Source: Spisula solida (lineage: Eukaryota > Mollusca > Bivalvia > Venerida > Mactridae). Taken from it: a stretch of DNA of 64,000 bases. The stretch is from positions 5,782,001-5,846,000 of the forward strand of contig OX365954.1 of the NCBI GenBank assembly GCA_947247005.1. The letters are read 5' to 3'. Positions 1-11,100 of this stretch are shown here, piece after piece. Position numbers and translations under genes: made by a program. The first letter of the stretch is position 1; each line of letters begins with the position of its first letter. The notes under the pieces are model-generated. The model had not been told where the DNA came from. It saw only the letters and a program-made list of their open reading frames with translations, and searched no databases.

Positions 1-1
1 A

Positions 2-215
2 TTAAAACAACTCATAGAAATCTCTTAAACAGTAGTTTTTCACTTTTTCTTAAATACATCTAAAGTATCTGAATTCCGTATATCGCTAGGTGATTCATTC
101 CAAAATCTCGGACCAACAGTACCAAAGCTACGGTCACTGGACGTTTTCCTTTTATTAAAGCTAACGACATAACACCCTGTACTAGGGTTTATACTAGCTT
201 CGAAGGTCCGCATTC
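2..215 (-). pseudogene. C-terminal remnant of a LINE (non-LTR retrotransposon) ORF2 protein
   Basis: Read on the minus strand, this gives the tail of a non-LTR retrotransposon polyprotein. A phrase of the type SFGTVGPRFWNESPSDIR is followed by DTLDVFKKK and, after a one-base slip, KNYCLRDFYELF and a stop at positions 2-4. The 'G.W/FN-P-IR' pattern followed by an 'F-K-L' helix is characteristic of the region after the reverse transcriptase in Jockey/CR1/L2-like elements. The frame shifts once near position 55, and an in-frame stop lies just upstream near 215. This is therefore a short decayed 3' fragment. The catalytic part is not in the window, and the clade cannot be fixed from this tail. 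Confidence 0.6.
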
Positions 216-629
216 CGGTGGGTTAGGAAATTATTTGTTTCAACTTCTATTTTTACGTTCATACCCGTTAAAAACTACGTAAATCATTAAGAAGTAATCC
301 ATTACCTGTCAAATGCAACCGTTGTCGTCAAAATTGAACAACGATTTTATGCAAAACTTTGAGGATTTCCAAACTTCGTCTACTTTATTTAGCAAATTCA
401 TCGCCATCATGTTTCCGGTGACGTCATGCGCGCGCACTTTAAGGGTAGCAACTTCAATTAGGCCACACACAATTTTATTATGTGGTTCATATGTTCAATT
501 TTGTATTGCAGGAGATTTACAGTGATTTTTTTAAGAAACAACAGCACAAACTTAAATATCACAGTAACATTATAACTTTCTGGAATTGAACTACTGAATT
601 AACATGTTTGCAGTTCTAGCCTGCAAGTG
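216..629. other. No gene recognised; one TGACGTCA palindrome
   Basis: No coding or RNA feature could be supported here. A CRE-like octamer TGACGTCA sits at 419-426 beside a short alternating CG run (gcgcgcgc). This is one of many GACGTCA occurrences in the window. A short open frame at 313-525 has no recognisable protein features. Confidence 0.4.
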
Positions 630-1085
630 TTACTCTTCCTGCACACAGCAAGGACAGAGGGAAGTATCAATCCTTCTAAGAAATCTGACATGGGTGCAGT
701 ATATCAAATGTACCCAGTGGCCACATTTATCACATTGGCCTTATTTAGCAAATGTTACCTAAACACAACGTGACAGCTCAGCAGGAGTAAACTTTTTACA
801 TTTACAACAAAGGTCAGATGGGTCAATCTCTAACTCACTGTCAGTGTCTGACATAGATGCAACTATATTAATACATGATGGTCCTGACTGTGGTGATAAT
901 GGTGATGGGATAGATGGTGGGGATTTCTTTTTATGTTGTTTCTTTTGTTTTGATTTTGTATGTCCAGATTTGCCTTGATTAACAATATGTTCACTCATCA
1001 GTTTTATCACAGTATCATTGATATCCTTACCAGCAACTATTTTGCTCATGGTGTTTCGACGTTTAGTTTTATGTTCTTCAAAGTT
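630..1085 (-). pseudogene. Decayed zinc-finger C-terminus of a pogo/jerky-type transposase
   Basis: On the minus strand the open part starts KTKRRNTMSKIVAGKDIND, runs through a basic, Ser/Pro-rich linker, and ends in a Cys/His cluster. The first half is CCKCKKFTPAELSRC. After two in-frame stops (TAG, then TAA) the same frame continues CDKCGHWVHLIYC and ends LCPCCVQEE at 630. Paired CxxC with CxxCxHWVHxxYC is the treble-clef, PHD-like finger found at the end of many pogo-superfamily transposases. Upstream the frame is broken by a (TAA)4 run at 1086-1097. A possible splice acceptor (tttttcag) lies just before position 1130. The two stops and the microsatellite mark it as dead. The catalytic domain is missing. 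It may be the lost tail of a relative of the transposase at 3.1-5.8 kb, but no joint was found. Confidence 0.6.
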
Positions 1086-1097
1086 TTATTATTATTA

Positions 1098-2070
1098 TGT
1101 TTTAATTTTCTTCAAGTTACCCTCTTTTACCTGAAAAATGTTACAATTGTCAATACTGTTATTGCCCGTTTGCAGCGAAAACAATCGTCTAAATTTTTAA
1201 TAGTTAAAAATCTATTCATCAGATGTTGATAAAAATTTACGTAGAATCATTATTACATTCTACCTACGCCCATTTTAAATTTCATAATTTTTAATTACTT
1301 ATTTAAACAAGTTTATTCTTTGTTGTATATTGGTATTACTTGCGTTTGAACCCTTTAACGCAGGGAGGAAATCTGGTATTCCATTGATGTTTAACTGTCT
1401 TTTTATTAACTGTTATAATCCGTGATCAGCCAGATTAACATTGCTGTGATGAAAGCGAAATTTATGAGGCCCAATTAAGTCGATTTATTTAGGTATGTCG
1501 CTTGTGTATATACAGATTATGTATAAAACATGTTACATCACGGAAAAGCAGTGAAAACCAAACCCTTATTCACTAAGCTACATAAGCTATGTATATACTT
1601 ATACATGGACAAACACGTATATAATAATGTAATATTAATAACTTTGAATAATAATAAAAGCATTGTAATGTTTATGTGCGCAATAACATGTAGTCTTATA
1701 ACTGAACCAGTCCTAAATAATTGAGTAATATACATCTACCCAAACCTTAGGATTAGTCTGAAATCGACATCATGAACACGTTTGAAGAATGCCTAATATT
1801 AAGCAGTCAAAATCGTTTAAAGACACTGTAAAATCTGTGTTTTTATAGTTCGAGAAGGGGGCTGCTAGACGCAAGCCATTTTTACGTTTAGACCCGAACA
1901 TATGATACACACAGACAGTACAGATGTACAGACGGGCCTCATATATGCTATATTAAATAGGTTACAAATACGCAAATCTACCGTTAGACGTGTCACGTGA
2001 CCATAAAATTGGCTGTTGTGTGTATCGAGTCTTCTAACATGAAGTTTCATTGTAAACTACAAATATTTTA
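1098..2070. other. No gene recognised
   Basis: AT-rich sequence with only short chance open frames on both strands. No protein motif, RNA gene or clear inverted repeat was seen up to the TA that flanks the next element. Confidence 0.4.
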
Positions 2071-2072
2071 TA

Positions 2073-2948
2073 CCCCAATCACACGAGAGTCGGAATGAGC
2101 CGGAATGCCGTAGGAATAGCAATTCGTGGTACATTCTTGTATGTTCGAAATGTATTCCGACTGCATTCCGAGTACATTCCAAATGTTCGGGCCAGTTTGA
2201 ATGTTTTAACATGCTCTAAACCTATTTCGTTTGAAATAAAATACATATTAAAATAAATATGAATAAACTGTTATTCAAAACTCTCGGTATTTATTGATAC
2301 TGTCCAGATCACACGGCGTCGGAATGAGCCGGAATGCCGTAGGAATAGCAATTCGAGGTGTATTCCTTCATGATCGAAATGCATTCGAAACATTCTGTCT
2401 GCATGCTGAGTCAATTCGTAGTGCATTCGATATATTCCGGCCCATTCCTGTGTCCACTTCGAATGTTTTGCGCATGTTCAAAACTTTCGAGATACATTCG
2501 AAGTCGGGTGGAATATCGAACGACTACCGAAGTGTATTCTTCCGACATTCTGATTACATTTTAAATATTCCTACGGCATTCTGACTGTATTCGAAACATT
2601 ACTTAAAGCCATTATAGGTACTAATATTAAACACACTACCCGTGCACAACCCGTGCATAATCCCGTGCAAAACGTTCCGATGCTTGTGTTTACCGTATTT
2701 TGAAAACATACGCGTGCACGATATCCGCTATCATTCCAGGCGGACTCGAAGTGTATTCGAGTTATACTCGAAGTATATAAGAATTGTATTTGAATGGTAT
2801 TTGAAGTATTCTTACGGCATTTTGACAAAACTGTAATAATTTTGGTCAATTCGAGTTATCATTCGGAATGTGTTTCGAATGTTTATTCTTTCTTCATTCC
2901 GACTCATTCGGGCCCATTCCAGCTGATTCGAGAGTCGTGTGATTGGGG
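2073..2948. mobile_element. 876-bp non-autonomous inverted-repeat DNA element (MITE-like), TA-flanked
   Basis: Both ends read CCCCAATCACACGA inward, a 14-base perfect terminal inverted repeat, and looser matching continues for several tens of bases. A TA dinucleotide lies on each outer side (2071-2072 and 2949-2950), as expected for TA-targeting elements. The interior holds no coding frame worth naming. It is packed with GAATG/CATTC and TTCGAA-like pentamers and hexamers in both orientations. A segment beginning near 2308 directly repeats the left end (shared gtcggaatgagccggaatgc, then gtaggaatagcaattcg), so the element looks internally duplicated. The superfamily is unassigned; TA duplication is compatible with Tc1/mariner. 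Confidence 0.7.
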
Positions 2949-3072
2949 TATTACATATAACTTATGAACAAAACTTTTTTCACACATGTCCGATGTTGCT
3001 GTGATTTAAATGTATAATAGGTAGATACATTTCATTTACTCGTGCAAAATATCATACTTGTAGGTGCAGTTA

Positions 3073-3659
3073 TTACTGAGACATCTTCATTTTAGACGAT
3101 TTTTTTCGCCGCAAGCGGACTATATCAACACCACCCTCAACTGTTGCCTGGCTGCCATCTATATCCGACTCCAAATCTCTATCTACAGGGGTATCCCTGA
3201 AGACTTCTGCAGGCAGTAACTTCTCCTGTGGTATGGCTAATGGATTAAAAGGGTGAATACCTGCTCGTCTGAAAGCTCCCTGAACATTGCATGGTGTAAA
3301 GGCAGCAGTATAAGTGTCACAAGATGCTTGACAGATATGGTACCTAGTGATTACTGAAGACACTTCTCTCATCAATTTGTGACACTTGTTGTTGTAAATT
3401 TTCTGGAATGGCCCAAAGCACCCTACATCCATGGGTTGAAGTATGTGGCTGCAATGGGGTGGTAGAATAAAAATGACTATACCTAATCCCTTGGCCCGTT
3501 CTGACAAACCCACTGAAACATGCGACTTGTGTCCATCCAATATTACAAGCACCTTCTGACCATTCCGACCAGGAACATACTTCATAAAATGCTCTTCCAA
3601 GTATTGCCTGAAATTCATTCCATTGGACCACTCAGTCTCGCTAACCGTGCCATCTGCTC
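3073..3659 (-). pseudogene. Pogo/Tigger-like DDE transposase, exon 2 (catalytic C-terminal part)
   Basis: Second exon of the transposase whose first exon lies at 5061-5783. It begins right after a good acceptor (ttatttgtag) with GADGTVSETEWSNG. It then carries two of the three catalytic acidic residues: VLVILDGHKSH (second D) and HILQPMDVG (third D), with 35 residues between them. A helical region follows (YTAAFTPCNVQGAFRRAGIHPF), typical of the pogo family. The tail is basic (RLRRKKSSKMKM), probably nuclear-targeting, and stops at 3073. This exon alone has no internal stop. The enzyme would cut and paste a TA-targeting DNA transposon. Terminal repeats of the parent element were not found. 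The whole gene is scored as a pseudogene because exon 1 carries a frameshift. Confidence 0.8.
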
Positions 3660-3794
3660 CTACAAATAACAAGTTAAGCACTTCAATTTTTTGTTATTAT
3701 CATTATTAAACATTTTCATTATATGCATTTACATCTTAGTACAAGTATGTTTCAATTTATATTTTATATAACATTACTCCTTTAGTCATTAGCT

Positions 3795-4995
3795 ATAATA
3801 ATAATAATAATAATAATAAAGGCTTTATTTAAAGAGGCAACACAGTTGGGTATACCCAGTCTTCCCTGTGAGCCTCATTAACATATTTACATAACATGTA
3901 CAGTAATAACAGAAGACAACAATTAACAATAACAACAATAACAAAACAAAATTATGACTTGGCTGAAAACAGATTTAGTTTAAAATGTACTGTTATGCAT
4001 TATAAGGAATAGATACAGTAAGTCATTGACACAACCGGTTGGAGCTAAGACCAGGACCTAAATGATCTTTCAAATGAAAGAAGTGGTTTGTTGACCACCA
4101 GAAAACCACCACTTTAGATATTTGCTTTTGAATGTGTTAACACTTTCAGATACTTTTATATCATATGGAAGTGAGTTCCACAATTTAGCACCCGAGTATG
4201 CCAATGACTTTCTGAAAAACTCAAGTCTCGGTTTTGGTACAGAGAGAAGTCTTTGTTCAAATGATCTCAATGACCTGTTGTCGCTATATGTGAATAGCTG
4301 ATCCATATAATTTAGAAAAAGGTTATTGAGTGATTTGTAAACAAGAATAGCTTTTTTGTAGTTAACTCTATCTGAAAATTTCATCCAGTTTAGTTGCAAA
4401 AATAACTCATCTGTTGGTGTATCAAAATCTTTATCCAAAATAATACGGGCAGCACGTTTTTGAAACTTATACATATCATTTGAGAGGTCATTAGTGCAAT
4501 TTCCCCAAATAGAGCAACAATAGTCTAAGTGTGGAAGAATGTATGCGTTGAAGAACATTTTTCTAGTATGAATATTCAAAAAATGTTTTATTCTCATCAA
4601 CAAGTATAATAAGGAGTTGTATTTTTTTATTGTAATTTGTACCTGCATTTTTCAGTTTAGTGTATGATCAATATGAACACCAAGGAGTTTTTCTGAGGTT
4701 GAAAATTCAATAGTTTTTCCATTGAATGAAATATTTGAGTTGTCTGAATTTCTTACAGTATTAATAATTTGGTTTGAGGGCGAGATGATCATTGCTTTTG
4801 TCTTGTCAGCATTTGCAAACATAGAGTTTCTATCTAACCAGTTTTGTATGGAACCAAGGTCTAATTGAAGATTGGTGCAGATTGAGTCTAAAGTATTTCC
4901 AAATGATGAAATAGTTGTATCATCAGCAAACATATCTGATTTAGAATTTGACAAATGTAAGGGCATATCATTGATGTAAATGCTATCATAGGTAC
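3795..4995 (-). mobile_element. 5'-truncated LINE inserted in the transposase intron, (TTA)n tail
   Basis: A non-LTR retrotransposon fragment lies in the same orientation as its host transposase gene, wholly inside the 1.4-kb intron. Its 3' end (low coordinates) reads AATAAAGCCTTTATTATTATT, so the tail is a (TTA)n microsatellite rather than poly(A). It follows about 240 bases of 3' UTR. The 5' break falls inside the reverse-transcriptase domain near 4990-5010. I could not identify a target-site duplication. Because it sits in the intron, it need not have disabled the transposase. Confidence 0.72.
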
Positions 4996-5000
4996 TAAAT
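4070..5000 (-). pseudogene. LINE reverse transcriptase C-terminal half, one in-frame nonsense codon
   Basis: The frame opens inside the polymerase domain (YINDMPLHL, then the catalytic box MFADDTT) and continues through the thumb-like part (LLGVHIDHTLN). A TGA at 4652-4654 then interrupts it, almost certainly a former Trp codon. The same frame resumes KMQVQITIKKYN and runs to a stop at 4070. It includes the LINE C-terminal region (YILPHLDYCCSIWGN, FQKRAARIILDKD, AYSGAKLWNSLPYDIK, FKSKYLKWW). A single nonsense mutation and no indel over about 930 bases suggest a fairly young insertion. Fingers and endonuclease are absent because of 5' truncation. It resembles CR1/Jockey-group proteins; the exact clade is undetermined. 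Confidence 0.75.
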
Positions 5001-5060
5001 GACATGTTCAATACTAGTGTTATTTACATTACTTTTAATATCAGTGTAAAGTTGACTAAC

Positions 5061-5783
5061 CTGGCGAAGATCCAACCAGTAGGTCTGCCCGCATTCTCTG
5101 TCCCGGAAATATCAGATACGCGGGATGGCTTGACCAGCTGCACTCCCAGCTCCAATTAAGGTGACTGTTTTTCCTCTTCCTGATGTCACTGCTAAAGGAA
5201 TGAATTCACTGCTGGCAACTACGTGAGGGGGCTTGTGTTCGATTGTTACGGCCTTCTCATCAATATTATAGATCATATGAGGCTCTATATTGTTACTAAT
5301 AATGCACTGCTTCAAGTTACTGAAGTACTCATCCACAGTATCCTTTGATGCCATCTTGGCACGGGTAAGCTCAAGTCCCTTGGGCTTCACTACCTTTAGC
5401 TCCGGCCATCGTTTTAAAATACCCCTCATCCAGTTCATGGTCAATGGCTTATTAGTCTGGCGTTTTCCTAGCTGGATAGCAAAATCCGTGGCAATGTCCA
5501 CACATTCTTGCCTGGTGTAGCCGTGTCCATACCCAGCCATAACTTTAAAGTGGTTAACACGTCTAGCCTTCTCCAGCTGGTCAAACAGAGGAGGTCCACC
5601 TGCTGACAGGGTATCAATGTGTACAATTCCTAATGTTCTATCCCTCAGAGTGCTCTCTGGGGCCGCAAACAGCTTGGCAGCCCTCCTTACCGATGTACCC
5701 TGGTTTTTAACATGTAGGTAAGCATTTGTCAACGATGTCGGTGAATGCAGTCTCTTTTTATTTCTGATTTTATTTGGATTATG
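5061..5783 (-). pseudogene. Pogo/Tigger-like DDE transposase, exon 1 (DNA-binding part and first catalytic D)
   Basis: The exon starts after a strong acceptor (ttccttcgtattttcag) with HNPNKIRNKKR. It encodes a psq-type helix-turn-helix (about residues 10-55, including SVRRAAKLFAAPESTLRDR) and then a CENP-B-type helix-turn-helix region (GPPLFDQLEKAR ... YTRQECVDIA ... MNWMRGILKRWPEL). The first catalytic aspartate lies in MIYNIDEK. The end, GAGSAAGQAIP, loses one base near 5118-5121. In the next frame it continues YLIFPGQRMRADLLVGSSP and runs to a GTTAGT donor at 5060. Joining CCA-G to GA-GCA of exon 2 gives an unbroken SSPGADGT, which confirms the intron (3660-5060, phase 1). No initiating methionine is seen in this exon, so a further 5' exon probably lies above 5783. 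Confidence 0.78.
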
Positions 5784-6134
5784 CTGAAAATACGAAGGAA
5801 ACATTAAATAACAGTTCAAAAAAATATTTATTTTGATATTAGGAACTGGAACGAAAACCACATCAATAAAATATGCTTGGCCTTAAAATATTGAAAATTG
5901 CATGCTGGGAATCTGTCAATGGAAGTTTGTTTACAAACGTAGGCGAGCTGTCAAATTTGTAAATGACGATATTTGGCGGAAAACAAGGTAAATTAAATGC
6001 ACGTGAATTGGGAATAGTGCAAAATACGTTTTTCTGTGTATAGGTATAGTTTAACGATATATTTACCTGTTTTTGACGATTTTTCTTTTTGACAGTAGCG
6101 TTCGTTCAATACATATTTAATTACTAAGTGCGTA

Positions 6135-6175
6135 CGGCGTGACGTCACAAATCGCGCGAAAGAACGGAAGTAAAC
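6135..6175. promoter_or_regulatory. CpG-richer patch with TGACGTCA and an ETS-like CGGAAG
   Basis: In otherwise AT-rich DNA this patch carries TGACGTCA (6140-6147), several CpGs (atcgcgcgaa) and CGGAAG. It lies about 350 bases beyond the 5' side of the minus-strand transposase gene and could be its promoter or first-exon region. No start site or TATA motif could be fixed. Confidence 0.25.
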
Positions 6176-6239
6176 AAAATCACCGGAATCCCGACTATCA
6201 CGGAATGAAGACCTTGGAGGCTATATCATTTTATCATTT

Positions 6240-8020
6240 TCTTAAAGGTACCAGATTTTAAAGTATAACTGAAATGGTACATGCAATACATGTAACTTGT
6301 CAAAGATAAACCTATCTTTGTTCAAGTACCAATAGTTTGTGATATATGACGTAACGATTTGGCTCTGGGTAACACATGTTTTAGCAGATTAGCTTCTGTC
6401 TTTATGGACAGCTTAATGGCTTCAATTATCCCATGTTCCATCGCGCTAGAGTTCAACCCTATCCTTCTTATCAACATATAAAATGAGACTCGATGATTAT
6501 CTCTTACGTGCGATTTTTAAAGCTACAATACGCGTAATGACCTTTATAAACGCTGCAAAAATGTCAATCAAAACATTGCATTAATCAAACTATGGTAAGT
6601 CATTATGATTCGTAGAATATGTGCATTTAGTGGAGGGGGTTTACAATATTGTCAAGACATACCGAATGTTCTTAGTAAATGTAAATTTGTCTGGCTTATA
6701 TATAAAATAATTTCTTGCCGGTCCGACGTAACATTATCTTTTCACATCACTGTCAATACATCCGCCCAAAATATTTGTTTAGAGTTAATGCACTGTAAAT
6801 ACCCAATTCCAGTGCAAAGTCCCTACAATATACTAAAACAAGATACTAGCCATTCTATTAAGGTCACACGCAATTCTTTAGTTGAGTGGAAGTTTACAAA
6901 TCGGTGTAAATAAGACGTACTAAAAGCGTCTATCGTGATGAAATACTACCAAAAACTTAAAATGAATGTGTTAGCATGTTCCCATGTCTACAAATCGCGA
7001 TTTTACTGTACAGTTATTACTATATTATACTATTATAAACTTTCAAAAAAAGATATAGCTGGACTTTAATGTGTCATTTATTACAAATGTTTTAAACACC
7101 AACACTCGCAAATATTAGCTACAAGGTATGTGGATCGTATTATTATTGTTTATCAAAGTATTAATATAAGTTTAGCAAGCATCCCGACCACTTTACAGGG
7201 AAGGTCGTTTTGAATTTATTTCATCAGAATATAGACTAGCAAGTTCTTAAGAGCCTATGACCTGAACAGTACTCATCTTTAATTATACACGCTTCTCAAA
7301 AACAAATCATCGCTAAAACTGGATACAAAGTTTTCAAAACGTGAATTGATTGTGTCACCTCCCCTGGTTTCCAACATTTTCGAAATCACCAAAGTGTTAA
7401 TTAAAAATGTCTATCCACGCCACTGCTATGGACATTTCTATAAATGTTACTCTTCTTGTTGCATGTACGAAAACAGTATGTTGTTCAACAATATTTTTCG
7501 TTTAAACTTTTATTTGGTCAAAAATGAAAAATACATATTTTAAAATAACATTTAAAAATACAAATTACATGCATATTCTAAAATAAACGTTACCCTGAGA
7601 TCCAAGTTTCATGTTCTTAAATGTCAAACTCTTTCGGTAACATGCAAATATTAGTTTTTATGGGGTTTCCCCTAGATTTAAAAAATATCTTAACAACTAG
7701 CCGAGCACAACAGTTAGGAACTTCCCAAATCATAGCCATAAATGTGTTCTTCATAAATATAACAAGTTTGATATACCTTGAACATACAATTAAAACAATT
7801 GTCAATTACCTTAAATGCCATTGTGACCAAGCAGAACATTAATTGAAATACATTTGCCATAAAAAAATAAGATTGCCAGCGTCTTTTGATCAAGAATATT
7901 TTAAACAGGTTTTACATCATTAGCTGTCCTTATTTTTATTAGTTCATCATGATTTACTAGGAAATGGTGCTAGACCTGTTTTAAGCTCCAAAACCGTCAA
8001 CAGTAATAGTTTTCTAAAAA
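6240..8020. other. No gene recognised
   Basis: AT-rich sequence. The open frames here, up to about 100 codons (for example 6605-6913 plus), have no motif or composition that sets them apart from chance in DNA of this base content. No clear long inverted repeat was found. Confidence 0.4.
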
Positions 8021-8027
8021 TATAATA

Positions 8028-8160
8028 TTAAGTCAGACAGGGAAGGCAACACTCAACTTAACCAGCCGAGCACAGAAAACATTAACACATACGAGGCACA
8101 ATGCTTACCTTAACCAGCCGAGCACAGAAAACATAAAAAACATACAGGGCACAATGCCCA
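8028..8160 (-). repeat. Short dispersed repeat module, copy 1 (internally duplicated)
   Basis: The plus strand reads agtcagacagggaaggcaac, then cactcaacttaaccagcc, gagcacagaaaacat and a run ending gcacaatgc. The piece taaccagccgagcacagaa occurs twice in tandem within this copy. The same module recurs near 26.55, 35.4, 35.95, 58.4, 61.3 and 63.1 kb in both orientations, with more diverged copies near 11.5, 49.2, 51.05, 51.7 and 54.05 kb. No coding content and no A/B polymerase III boxes were seen, so the class is unknown. Confidence 0.7.
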
Positions 8161-11100
8161 AAAAACTTCATTAATTAGTCAAAAGGCATCTAACAATTCG
8201 TCCGTGGCAATATTCCTGCAGATTTTGTTCGTATACTTGTTTGCGTCTTTCACGTTCACTGACCTTGTCATATTAGTTATAGACGTTATGTTCTCAACAA
8301 TTTAAATCATTCATGCAGCTGCAGAATTATATGATTTCTTGTTGATTTATATGTTAACGTCAATCGTTCTGGCTTAAAATAACACTCGCGGAAGACAGAA
8401 AACTTACAAAACAAACTGATACTCTTATGATCAATGATATTAAAATCAATGCAAATACTGTAAACTGTGCATCAAAAGTAAGAAACATTTCGCTAATTAC
8501 GGGAATTTTTAACACGTATGTGTTTTTAAAGGAGTTGAAAATGTTACTGTTTTTTATCATAATGAAAATATATTTTTATACAATATTGGACTGCGGAAAT
8601 TAACGCCTAATAAGACACCGAGAAATGAACAAAATGTAAGGACGAGTTCCATTTCATACAAGGATGTTTTCTCCACAATAATTAACGTAAAATATAAATG
8701 TACATAGATACATATTTCTACAAAAAAGGCCAAATAACCCAAAATTTATTTAACTTTTAACACCAGACAATCAACGTACCATCAAGCCCAGTTTATGTAT
8801 TCAAAGTTTTAAATTACGCGCCTCTACCATATTTGTGTAACCATAATTATGGACGCTTTTGTCTGTTATATTTTTGTATATCGATTTTCTTGAACAAATG
8901 AAACGCTGCCATTAACGTATAACTTTGAGCATGCGTTTTCTATAAACTGTATTATAGCATTGATGTTTATGTATAACTTTTGGCTTCAAGCCTTATGTTT
9001 GAAAAACAAATTGTTCTAGACAAGCTCGAGACTGCACTGTCACAATACCCTGTATGCACGATTCTCTAGCTGGTGGTTTCAATTACAAAATACATACATT
9101 TGTATAATAGAAGTAAATTTGTCTAATGCTCAATAATTTGGTTGTGTAGTGTATTCCCCTTTGGGCTGCTTGTAAAACCTTAACTGTTCGACTTAAATGA
9201 CGTCAAACTTAATAAAACAAAATACAAATTTTAGATCTATACGTGACATTAACAGCTTTTATGTAAATTACGTTTACAGCATCATTTACAGGTCTTCGAT
9301 ACCTTAAATGTCGCCCTTAGGTATACTACTAGACATATGATAGTGCCGATAAATTACCCACATCTACGAGTGAACATCTAATTTGGTTATAGTGAAATGT
9401 CTTATTTAATATAATAGCAATATAACACATGTTTGTCGATACAAGTTTGTTTGTTGTTATGCAGAGACCTCTAGATAATCTTAGATAACATAATTTGGTG
9501 TTTCTCTCAGAAATATTGCCTATTTACAAAGTTTAAGACGTTTTTGCAGTCATATAATAAGGCTTAATATATATTACCGGCTGGTGGAGTAATGCGTGTG
9601 TGAACCGGCCAAAAAACGTACGAAGCCTGTCGGATTGGAAGCATTCAATGTTTATATTTGTTTTAATTAGTCTGCTGAAAATTCATATCCTTAAAATGTA
9701 TATAATACATTAAAGTAGTTATGTTTGCATGTGTATATCTATTTTAAACTGTTTTACCATGTCTTAAATGTGATTGTGCAGCACTTTTGAACATGTTACT
9801 ACATGATAAAAGTGCTAAAAATATGGTATAATTATTTAAACGACGGCGTATCCTGTTTCCCTGAACTAAAATATGAACTACTCCACATGAGGAAGACCAG
9901 TTGTAAGCAATGTCTTAGATCATATCCTGACGAACATTGATACTTCATCTGTTGATGGTTTTAGGGAGCCGGCTGAACTTGCATTTTCGTGAGGTTTTTT
10001 TCTCGAATTTTTTATTATCGACTAAACACATTCATGTAGCATTTTATATACAGTTAATGCGTAAGTGCAAAGTGGGTGTAAAGAAACAAGGCATACTTAT
10101 AATCAGCGATAATGTACATATAGAGGAACTAATCGAGCAGTATACATTTGATCACCGTATGCAAAACAGTCCTTCTTCCTATGTACAAATTGATTTTCAA
10201 TTACTTGTATTGCTCAATTCCATTAACGAATTGTAATACATGTAGATATAAGCGATGATATTGCATGCCCAAGTATACATAACGTACATATTAGATTAAT
10301 TGCAAAATAAATAACTGTGCAATCGATCCCGTTCCCTTTTGTTGCTTTGACTTCGGATAGGTCATTGAGTACTATCTGTGCTACAATAAACCTAAAGGTT
10401 ACTAAGTATATCTATCATGCTTTACATTATTTTATCACCTGTCACTGTGGCCTTATAGTTGAGTGTAAAACAGGGTGGAATACTTCTATTTGCACTGTCC
10501 AGTTCGAAAAGGTTGAATATGGGGGCAAATATGATGTCCGGTGGACTGTAAATCGTTTATGTCTCCAGTGATATTGGCCGCCGTACGTACCAAGGCGAAG
10601 CCCTTTAGTAAATTCTATACTCATGTTTCACCCTTCACAATTGTAATACGTAAATCATAAAGCCCTATATAGACGTGGAATACAATTTAGATAACTTTTA
10701 ATCTGCCACATTTCAAACACCAATCACTAACGTGTTTTCCAAAGACCAAGTGTTTTGTAGAAATATAATCTACACTTGTTGTATACCTTTCACAAAGAAC
10801 CTATAAGGGTATAATAAAGAGATAATGATCGAAGTTATACTTTGGAACTAACATACGTTAAAAATAATTTTATCCATTGTTTCTTCATTATTTTTTTTAA
10901 TTAGCGACGGTTTGTGATATCAATTGTGAGTTCAGTGTAGCATGGACATCATCGCAATGAATTGCAACACTATTGGAGCTAACATTTAGCTCAGATTGTA
11001 ATGTTTTCAGATGTTGGGGTCCTGGTTGAATATAGATTCCTTGTAAACCAGTTAAGTGATCTCATGACAACGTTGAAAAACTACACATGATATGACAAAC

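Noticed and set aside
630..3072. Joining the zinc-finger exon at 630-1085 to the transposase exon ending at 3073 as one gene
   Set aside because: The only nearby donor (TCTCA|GTAATA) and the acceptor before 1130 do not give a compatible reading phase, and the transposase has its own stop at 3073.
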